Assembly: GCA_011799875.1 (NCBI GenBank)
Contig: CM022303.1
Location: 62,763,202 to 62,827,201, forward strand
Source: Thinopyrum elongatum
Taxonomy: Eukaryota; Streptophyta; Magnoliopsida; Poales; Poaceae
Length of the DNA: 64,000 nt
Reading direction: 5' to 3'
Part shown: piece by piece, positions 56,391 to 64,000 of the stretch
Position numbering within the stretch: position 1 is the stretch's first letter
Layout: each line of letters begins with the position of its first letter
Made by a program: the position numbers and the translations under genes
The notes under the pieces: generated by a model
What the model saw: the letters and a program-made list of their open reading frames with translations, nothing else
Told to the model about the DNA's origin: nothing
The model's database searches: none

Positions 56391-57015
56391 TTACCTTACT
56401 AATGCTCGTAGTAGCGCCTGGGTATTTGATACTAGTTCGGTTGCTCATATTTGTAACTCGAAACAGGAGCTACGGATTAAACGAAGACTGGCTAAGGACG
56501 AGGTGATGATGCGCGTCGGGAATGGTTCCAAGGTCGATGTGATCGCCGTCGGCACGCTACCTCTACATCTACCTTCAGGATTAGTTTTAGACCTGAATAA
56601 TTGTTATTTGGTGCCAGCGTTGAGCATGAACATTATATCTGGATCTTGTTTAGTGCGAGACGGTTATTCATTTAAATCAGAGAATAATGATTGTTCTATT
56701 TATATGAGTAATATCTTTTATGGTCATGCACCCTTGAAGAGTGGTCTATTTTTGTTGAATCTCGATTGTAGTGATACACATATTCATAATATTGATGCCA
56801 AAAGATGCAAAGTTGATAATGATAGTGCAACATATTTGTGGCACTGCCGTTTAGGTCATATTGGTGTAAAATGCATGAAGAAACTCCATGCAGATGGGCT
56901 TTTGGAATCACTTGATTATGAATCATTTGATACTTGCGAACCATGCCTCATGGGCAAGATGACTAAAACTCCATTCTCCGGAACAATGGAGCGAGCTAAT
57001 GACTTATTGAAATAA
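56391..57015 (+). pseudogene. Copia G protease and pre-integrase region
   Basis: Protease reads VFDTSSVAHICNS; the active-site Asp-Thr-Gly (56428-56436) is Asp-Thr-Ser. GAG-pre-integrase zinc motif follows (LWHCRLGHIGVKCMKKLH, CEPCLMGKMTK). A one-base shift near 57010 stops the frame just before the integrase core. Confidence 0.82.
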
Positions 57016-57923
57016 TACATACCGATGTATGCGGTCCGATGTGTGTTGAGGCACGCGGCGGGTATCGTTATTTTCTGACCTTCACAGATGATTTGAGTAG
57101 ATATGGGTATATCTACTTATTGAAACACAAGTCTGAAACATTTGAAAAGTTCAAAGAATTTCAGAGTGAAGTGGAGAATCATCGTAACAAGAAAATAAAG
57201 TTTCTACGATCTGATCGCGGAGGCGAATATTTGAGTTACGAGTTTGGCCTTCATTTAAAACAATGTGGAATAGTTTCACAACTCACGCCACCTGGAACAC
57301 CACAGCGTAATGATGTGTCCGAACATCGTAACCGTACTTTATTGGATATGGTGTGTTCTATGATGTCTCTTACCGATTTACCACTATCGTTTTGGGGTTA
57401 TGCATTAGAGACAGCTGCATTCACATTAAATAGGGCACCATCTAAATCCGTTGAGACGACACCGTATGAACTATGGTTTGGCAAGAAAGCTAAACTGTCG
57501 TTTCTTAAAGTTTGGGGTTGCGACACTTATGTCAAAAGGCTTCAGCCTGATAAGCTCGAACCCAAATCGGAGAAGTGCGTCTTCATAGGATACCCTAAAG
57601 AAACTATTGGGTACACCTTCTACCATAGATCCGAAGGCAAAGTCTTTGTTGCTAAGTCTGGGTCCTTTCTAGAGAAGGAGTTTCTCTCGAAAGAAGTGAG
57701 TGGGACGAAAGTAGAACTTGATAAGGTAATTGTACCTTCTCTCGAATTGGAAAATAGCATATCACAGAAAACCGTTCCCGTGATGCCTACACCAACCAGA
57801 GAGGAAGCTAATGATGATGATCATGAAACTTCAAATCAAGTTACTACAGAACTTCGTAGGTCGACCAGAACCCGTTCTGCAACGGAGTGGTACGGTAATC
57901 CTGTTCTGGAAGTCATGTTATAA
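57016..57923 (+). pseudogene. Copia G integrase core
   Basis: Contains FTDDLSRYGYIY, LRSDRGGEYLSYEF and TPQRNDVSEHRNRTLLDMV, i.e. the D,D-35-E residues are all present. It continues through the copia C-terminal domain (KVWGCDTYVKRL, KCVFIGYPKET). A TAA at 57921 cuts it from RT in the same frame. Confidence 0.85.
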
Positions 57924-58913
57924 GACCATGGCGAACCTACGAACTATGAAGAAGTTATGATGAGCCCAGATTCCGACAGATGGCTTGAGGCCATGAAATC
58001 TGAGATAGGATCCATGTATGAGAATAAAGTGTGGACTTTGGTGGACTTGCCCGATGATCGGCAAACCATTGAGAATAAATGGATCTTCAAGAGGAAGACG
58101 GACGCTGATGGTAATGTTACTGTCTACAAAGATCGACTTGTCGCAAAAGGTTTTCGACAAGTTCAAAGGGTTGACTACGATGAGACTTTCACACCCGTAG
58201 CGATGCTTAAGTCTGTCCGAATCATGTTAGCAATTGCCATATTTTATGAAATCTGGTAAATGGACGTCAAAACTGCATTCCTTAATGGATTTCTTAAAGA
58301 AGAATTGTATATGATACAACCAGACAGGTTTTGTTGATCCTAAAGGTGCTAACAAAGTGTGCAAGCTCCAGCGATCCATCTATGGACTGGTGCAAGCATC
58401 TCGGAGTTGGAATACACGCTTTGATGAGGTGATCAAATCATATGGTTTTATACAGACTTATGGTGAAGCCTGTATTTACAAGAAAGTGAGTGGGAGCTCT
58501 GTAGCATTTCTGATATTATATGTGGATGACATATTATTGATTGAAAATGATACAGAATTTCTGGATAGCATAAAAGGATACTTGAATAAGAGTTTTCAAT
58601 AAAAGACCTCGGTGAAGCTACTTATATATTGGGCATCAAGATCTATAGGGATAGATCGAGACGCTTAACAGGACTTTCACAAAGCACATACCTTGACAAG
58701 ATTTTGAAAAAGTTCAAAATGGATCAGTCAAAGAAAGGGTTCTTGCCTGTGTTGCAAGGTGTGAAGTTGAGTAAGACTCAAAACCCGACCACGGCAGAAG
58801 ATAGAGAGAGAATGAAAGTCATTCCCTATGCCTCAGCCATAGGTTCTATAAAGTATGCCATGCTATGTACCAGACCTATTGTGTACCTTGCCATGAGTTT
58901 GGCAAGGGGGTAA
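57924..58913 (+). pseudogene. Copia G reverse transcriptase
   Basis: RT fragments in order: WLEAMKSEIGSMYENKVW, KWIFKRKTDADG, DYDETFTPVA; TAA at 58257 before MDVKTAFLNG; a frameshift near 58320; then CKLQRSIYGLVQASRSWN and the catalytic YVDDILL (58519-58539). A further shift near 58602 precedes the connection to RNase H (KFKMDQSKKGFLPV, ASAIGSIKYAM). Confidence 0.85.
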
Positions 58914-59363
58914 AATAGTGATCCAGGAGTAGATCACTGAACAGCGGTCAGAATTATCCTTAGTTACCTAAGAGGACTAAGGAAGTATTTCTCGGTTATG
59001 GAGGTGATAAAGAGTTTGTCGTAAAGGGTTACGTCGATACAAGCTTTAACACTGATCCAGATGACTCTGAGTCTCAATCTGGATATGTATTGAAAGTGGG
59101 AGCAATTAGCTAGAGTAGCTCCATGTAGAGCATTGTAGACATAGAAATTTACAAAATACATACAGATCTGAATGTGGCGGACCTGTTGACTAAACTTCTC
59201 TCACAAGCAAAACATGATCACACCTTAGTACTCTTTGGGTGTTAATCACATGACGATGTGAACTAGATTATTGACTCTAGTAAATTCTTTGGGTGTTGGT
59301 CACATGGCGATGTGAACTATGGGTGTTAAATCACATGGTGATGTGAACTAGATTATTGACTCT
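58914..59363 (+). pseudogene. Copia G RNase H remnant and 3' untranslated repeats
   Basis: RNase H has shrunk to about 250 bases with several stops and deletions. Downstream, at 59228-59365, a TTGGGTGTTAATCACATG / GATGTGAACTAGATTATTGAC unit is repeated two to three times, a known kind of repeat before the PPT in this group. Confidence 0.7.
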
Positions 59364-59379
59364 AGTGCAAGTGGGAGAC
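59364..59379 (+). promoter_or_regulatory. Polypurine tract of copia G
   Basis: AAGTGGGAGAC directly before the 3' LTR. Confidence 0.7.
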
Positions 59380-61133
59380 TGAAGGAAATATGCCCTAAAG
59401 GCAATAATAAAGTTGTTATTTTATATTTCCTTATTCATGATAAATGTTTATTATTCATGCTAGAATTGTATTGATCGGAAACTTAAATACATGTGTGAAT
59501 ACATAAACAAATATCGTGTCCCTAGTATGCCTCTACTAGACTATCTCATTGATCAAAGATGGTTAAGGTTTCCTAACCATAGACATGTGTTGTCATTTGA
59601 TAACGGGATTACATCATTAGAAGAATGATATGATGGACAAGACCCATCCATTAGCTTAGCATAATGATCGTTCAGTTTTATTGCTATTGCTTTCTTCATG
59701 TCAAATACATATTCCTTCGACTATTAGATTATGCAACTCCCGGATACCGGAGGAATGCCTTGTGTGCTATCAAATGTCACAACGTAACTGGGTGATTATA
59801 AAGATGCTCTACAGGTATCTCCGAAGGTGTTTGTTGAGTTGGCATAGATCGAGATTAGGATTTGTCACTCCGAGTATCGGAGAGGTATCTCTCTCGGTAA
59901 TACACATCATAAGCTTGCAAGCAAACGACTAAGGAGTTAGTCACGAGGTGATGTATTACGGAACGAGTAAAGAGACTTGCCGGTAACGAGATTGAACTAG
60001 GTATGAAGATACCGACGATCGAATCTCGGCCAAGTAACATACCGATGGACAAAGGGAATTACGTATGTTGTCATAACGGTTCGACCGATAAAGACCTTCG
60101 TAGAATATGTAGGAGCCAATATGGGCATCTAGGTCCCGCTATTGGTTATTGACCGGAGAGGTGTCTCGGTCATGTCTACATAGTTCCTGAACCCGTAGGG
60201 TCCGCACGATTAATGTTCGTTGACGATATAATATTATATGAGTTATGTGATTTGGTGACCGAATGTTGTTCGGAGTCCCGGATGAGATCACGGACATGAC
60301 GAGGAGTCTTGAAATGGTCGAGAGGTAAAGATTGATATATAGGACGATAGTATTCGGACACCGGAAGTGTTTCGGGGGGTACCAGGTACTTATCGGGTCA
60401 CCGGAAGGGGTTCCGGGCACCCCCGGCAAAAGATATGGGCCTTATGGGTCAAGAGGGGAAACGCACCAGCCACAAGGGATTGGCGCGCCCCCCATATGGG
60501 TCGGCCTAAGGAGGAGAAGGAAAGGGGAGAAGGGAAAGGTAAGTGTGGATTAGGATTCCCACTTCCTTCCCTCTCCCCCCCTCTTTCCTTCCCCCTCCGA
60601 CAAACATGGCAGGGGGGCGCGGCCAAGGGCAGGAGCCCAAGTAGGATTCGGACCTACTTGGGGCGTCCCTTGGCCTCTCCCCTCTCCCTCCCACCTATAT
60701 ATATGAGGAGGGGGCGCCTAGCACACCCCAGACAATTGCCTAGCCGTGTGCGGCGCCCCCCTCCACCGTTTACACCCCCGGTCATATTTTCGTAGTGCTT
60801 AGGCGAAGCCCTGCGGAGATCACTTCACCATCACCATCACCATGCCGTCGTGCTGACGGAACTCATCTACTACCTCGACGTCTTGCTGGATCAAGAAGGC
60901 GAGGGACGTCACTGAGCTGAACGTGTGCAGAACGCGGAGGTGCCGTGCGTTCGGTACTTGAACGGTTGAAGCGCGAAGAAGTTCGACTACATCAACCGCG
61001 TTGTGAAAAGCTTCCGCTTACGGTCTACGAGGGTACGTAGACACACTCTCCCCCTTGTTGCTATGCATCTTCATGGATAGATCATTGCGTGTGCGTAGAA
61101 AATTTTTTGTTTTCCATGTAACGTTTCCCAACA
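59380..61133 (+). repeat. Copia G 3' LTR
   Basis: Starts TGAAGGAAATATGCCCTAAAGG, ends ACGTTTCCCAACA; very similar to the 5' LTR with scattered substitutions and short indels, e.g. a loss of GGGCCC-type bases near 59890. Confidence 0.92.
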
Positions 61134-62305
61134 CTCCGTCCACGTCCAGGACTGCCCGACCAAGGCCTCTGCCCGCACGTCTTTGATGGCCTCCTCCTTG
61201 ACATGGGCGTCGAGCTCGGGAAAGCGACGTCGTCGGCCACTGACAGGGCCATCGTCTCCTCGAGGCCCTGCCATTGGCACTCGTCGTGGGTTTGGAGGGA
61301 GCCCTCCATCACCTGCCTCATGAGGTCCTCCTCCTCCTCGGCCGTCATTGGCTCGGGTGGTGGCGGGGACGAAGACGGCGACGGCGTAGGAGTCAGGCCG
61401 CGAACCAGCCTGCGCCCCCGCGGCTAGGACGGGCTGGGAGCGCGCCCGCCGCGGGCTCAGTGGAAGCCGGCAAAGAACGACTGCCTGCGGATATCGTGCT
61501 CGTCGCGGAGCCACATATCCTAGAGCGGCGAGTAGATGGCGTACCTCCAGTCGTCGATGAGGTCCGGCGGCAGGCAGGCGCAGCGTCAATTGATCTCCTC
61601 CCGGCGGGCGTGGCCGCTCACCGGGACCAGCGAGATGGGCACCCGATCCGCGGAGAGGTGCCAGTTGTTGGAGATGTGCACGTCACTCCATAGCAGTGGC
61701 GTGCCCGTCTCCCAGTACCTCTGGCAGATCTCCGCCTTGACGTACGGGCGGTGACGAGGTGGGGCGCCGTCCGGCGTGATGTGGAACACGGTCGATGGAG
61801 GCGAAGGCGGAGTGGTGGAGCAGCGACGATGGCCGGACGACAACCTGGCCTCGTGGTCATGCCTCGTCTTGCGGCCGGGGAACCAGAGGCCCACCATTGT
61901 CATCGGCGGGGAGGTGGAGGAGCGGCGGGCTAGGGTTTTGTTGTCAGGGCTCATGGAGGCACGCGTCACCGGGAGTGGGTCCATGGCTTCCACATTAAAA
62001 ATGAGGACGACTGCTCGGCCGGGGTGGCTGGCAGGTGGGTCCACCCAAGCGTGCGCCGTAAATGTGGACGATGGGAGGTAGGTGGGCGGCTAACACGCGG
62101 GCCCGAGGCGGGCATGGAGCAGGCGTGTGGGCGTCCGTTCGACGTCCGTGTGAACGCAAACTGGGTGCAGGTACGCTGAAAATGGAACGGGTCAGACGTC
62201 AAAAGAAAATACGGATGCGCTCGCGCGTTGGGGCGTGCCGTTTGTGCGTTTGAGTCCAAATGGACATACACGGACAAGATGGGTCTTGTGTTGGAGTTGT
62301 CCTTA

Positions 62306-62700
62306 CCCGTCCCCGCCTCGCTTTAATACAAGGGCTTGCGGCTTCCGACTGTAGCAGCACGTAACACGTGTTGCCTGCCAGTGTCACAGTAATTTTGGCA
62401 ATTGCACTCACGGTCTTTTCTGGTATTACACTCACACAGGTAGTTGATAACAAAATATAAATATACTGGTAAGTGCTGTTTGGAAATTCCACGTTGCTTT
62501 CTGTTCTCCGGATCCTGCTACCACCAGGCCTCCTGGTTTGAGAACATCCTGATCTGAGAACATTTGGGCATGCACCGCCAAGATGTACTGGTAGTTATCC
62601 TGATCAAAGCATGGACACTCGTAAAGCAAGTGGGCACTGCTGACATTCCTTCTGATCTAAAAGATGCACTGCCTTTACTTAATAGGATGCACTCGTAAAG
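62306..62700. other. Sequence joining 52000 before the Harbinger insertion
   Basis: GC-rich at first (GTCCCCGCCTCGCTTTAATA), then mixed. Contains an ATGCACTGCCTTTAC word at about 62664 that also occurs at 50256 (one change) and 50437, supporting that both sides once formed one element. No gene seen. Confidence 0.45.
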
Positions 62701-62702
62701 CC

Positions 62703-62945
62703 TGCTTTCTTTTTCTTTGAACATTAGTACAGACACAAGCGCTCATATACACGTGCATATACTCATCCCTATGAACGCACACACGCACACCCTACCCCTA
62801 TGAGCACCTCCGAAAGACTGAGCCGACATATCATCTTGAAATTTACAAAGCCACCGTAGGCATCTTGTCGTCGACGAGAACGTCTCCACCCACTGAATGC
62901 GCATCGCCGAAAATCTTGAAATAAATCCAGGAATAATGATCGGCT
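62703..62945 (-). mobile_element. Non-LTR retrotransposon 3' fragment
   Basis: On the minus strand it ends in a GTCTGTACTAATGTTCAAAG-A-rich tail after GTGTGCGTTCATAGGG and a CGTGTATATGAGCGC block, a 3' UTR that I recall as widespread in Triticeae. No coding part remains. Confidence 0.5.
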
Positions 62946-63224
62946 GGGGCCTGTCCAATTCAGGATCAATTTTCTAAACCTAGAGTTTTGCACGATACAC
63001 GCATGACTAAAAGCAGCACATTGCCGGTGTAATTGTCCTGTGACTTGAGAGAGTCAAGATTTGGATAAAAAATTATGTGGTTATCTTTTTATCTGGTAGA
63101 AGCTAGATCAAGCCAACACACAACAGCAGTCGGCACCTCAATCAGTATACTATAACTAAAGCAGGAAGCTTTCGATTTTTGTGGTTTTTTTGAATTTTTT
63201 TCGGCGGCTACTGTTTGCATTTAC

Positions 63225-63340
63225 TCGGCAACGTCACAGTAAGTGAACGGTAACTCTTGATGAATAGTGGCATTACGCAAACAGTAATTTTTTATGAACA
63301 GTACCATCGTATGAACAGTAATTTCTGATGAATAGTGCCC
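63225..63340 (+). repeat. Degenerate ACAGTAA/GAATAGTG repeats
   Basis: At least six imperfect copies of TGAACAGTAA or TGATGAATAGTG within about 115 bases. Confidence 0.6.
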
Positions 63341-63734
63341 GCAGCCAGTGTTTTCTTTCTCTGAAAAAAAAATCCCCCGGAGATAAAATATGCAATTTAA
63401 AAAAAAGGATATATTTTACACATCATTTTTCTCCCTTTCCTCCACCCTCATGTCCTTATATAGAGAGTTATGATTTAGAATTTTCTATACATCATTTCTC
63501 GACACCGACATACTAATGCACAACACCGCCGTACCAATACACAAGCGCCTCAATCATCTCCTAATTCTTTCCGATGATAGTGTTAACAGAGCACAAAAAC
63601 AGTAGGCCGGAATTGTTTATTTGCACAAACAGTAATCCATGAAAAATAAAATTCTGGACCGATTACTGCCCATTTTTACAACGCAACAACAATTAAAAAT
63701 ACACTAACAAATACCTGAATAATATCCGGACATT

Positions 63735-63935
63735 TTCCGAATGAATTCACGACTACTAACCGAAACAGTAGCCCAAATAAATCGAAACAATAACTCCGAA
63801 TAATCCGAAGCAATAAAACCAACGAAACGGAACAACACCCGAATAAACCGAAAACATTAACCCACACGGATCACAAAACTGAAACAATAACCGAATTTTA
63901 AACCAAAAACAATGCACCCGAATAAACCGAAACAA
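63735..63935. repeat. Degenerate CCGAATAAACCGAAACAATAA repeats
   Basis: AACCGAAACA/CCGAATAA words recur about ten times (e.g. 63757, 63777, 63841, 63878, 63920) at roughly 18-25 base spacing. Confidence 0.6.
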
Positions 63936-64000
63936 TTAAAAAAATACTACACATGAACATGAACAGAAATCCATAAGAAATATATTTTTTTTAAATGGAA

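Larger units (their letters stand above)
52534..61133 (+). mobile_element. Ty1/copia LTR retrotransposon G (BARE/Angela/WIS type)
   Basis: 8600 bp with LTRs of 1764 and 1754 bp, PBS, gag, protease, integrase, RT and partial RNase H in copia order, and a polypurine tract. Flanking pentamers are CTTCG (52529-52533) and CTCCG (61134-61138), a target duplication with one change. The coding region has several stops and frameshifts and the protease active site is altered, so it is non-autonomous. It is inserted in element H. Confidence 0.92.
52343..62044 (-). pseudogene. Element H protein-coding remnant (unknown function)
   Basis: Minus strand. The upstream part (62044-61586) reads ARRSSTSPPMTMVGLWFPGR, QRYWETGTPLLW and HISNNWHLSADRVPI ... 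GHARREEIN and a TGA; further in-frame pieces (PMTAEEEEDLMRQVMEGS, ECQWQGLEETMALS) continue to the copia insertion at 61133. The C-terminus resumes at 52533 (CTPELDAGPWSPSPP) and ends YVDLTGDNDDDE at 52343. I recall the HISNNWHL..DRVPI block from many repeated wheat hypothetical proteins but know no function. Several stops plus the insertion make it non-functional. Confidence 0.55.
52001..62302. mobile_element. Harbinger-like element H, split by copia G
   Basis: Terminal inverted repeats GGGCAACTCCAACGAACG (52001) and GTTGGAGTTGTCC (62290-62302; one mismatch in 13). TTA is duplicated on both sides (51998-52000, 62303-62305), as in PIF/Harbinger elements. Without the copia insertion it is about 1.7 kb: 52001-52533 plus 61139-62302. 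It encodes a minus-strand protein that is not the DDE transposase. Confidence 0.75.
63142..64000 (+). mobile_element. Possible Helitron 5' end (runs off the window)
   Basis: A|TCAGTATACTATAACTAAAG at 63141-63161 parallels the 5' end of Helitron E (TC, a T/A-rich spacer, then TAAAGCA.GG). The 3' terminus would lie outside the window, so the call rests on the 5' end alone. Confidence 0.35.

Overview
The window looks like nuclear DNA from a grass of the Triticeae (wheat, Aegilops, barley or rye group). The evidence is densely nested class I and class II transposons, a copia element with LTRs of the BARE/Angela/WIS type, CACTA elements with TTTAGTCCCGGTTCG subterminal repeats, Stowaway MITEs, and very few host genes. 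Positions below were read by eye from the sequence; family names rest on recalled motifs, not on a search.

Layout, left to right. (1) 1-16148: a Ty3/gypsy element on the minus strand (element A), cut by the window start. It has lost gag, protease and RT. Its roughly 4.4 kb 5' LTR was split by a second, related gypsy element on the plus strand (element B, 3989-13617, target duplication CCCAT). B keeps both LTRs, PBS, gag, protease/RT and a chromodomain-like tail, but its pol is broken. (2) 16149-22762: an old CACTA transposon on the minus strand whose Ptta/En/Spm-type coding sequence was interrupted by A and by a 3.3 kb non-autonomous CACTA (16331-19666). (3) 23481-23656: a hAT-type MITE with a perfect 8-bp duplication. 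(4) 23781-31808: a Helitron defined by its TC start and hairpin-CTAG end. It carries a MATE-transporter fragment and a nested CACTA (27069-29610) that contains a 5S rRNA-like box A/box C segment. (5) 31809-39450: the only gene-like island. It holds a truncated MATH-domain ORF (minus) and a broken two-exon gene of the RNase P Rpr2/Rpp21/Snm1 zinc-ribbon type (minus) with a duplicated second exon. (6) 39455-42935: a LINE-like remnant split by a copia solo LTR (target duplication CCAGC). (7) 43758-51850: a Helitron Rep-helicase gene on the minus strand. Six coding exons join without a stop to about 1703 codons, with Rep HUH, two-Tyr and SF1 helicase motifs all present; a non-coding leader exon and TATA box are likely near 51.65-51.85 kb. 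(8) 52001-62302: a Harbinger-like element (TTA duplication) lying just upstream of that promoter, itself split by a copia retrotransposon (52534-61133). (9) 62306-64000: a LINE 3' fragment, a possible second Helitron 5' end at 63142, and AT-rich degenerate repeats.

The most notable item is the apparently intact Helitron Rep-helicase gene, the best candidate in the window for a functional transposase source. Its N-terminal region has grown by duplication of phase-1 exons. Its upstream region was later hit by the Harbinger/copia nest, which may have separated it from distal regulatory or terminal sequence. I did not find a wholly new class of system; the unusual parts are structural (nesting, exon duplication, gene-fragment capture, 5S promoter capture).
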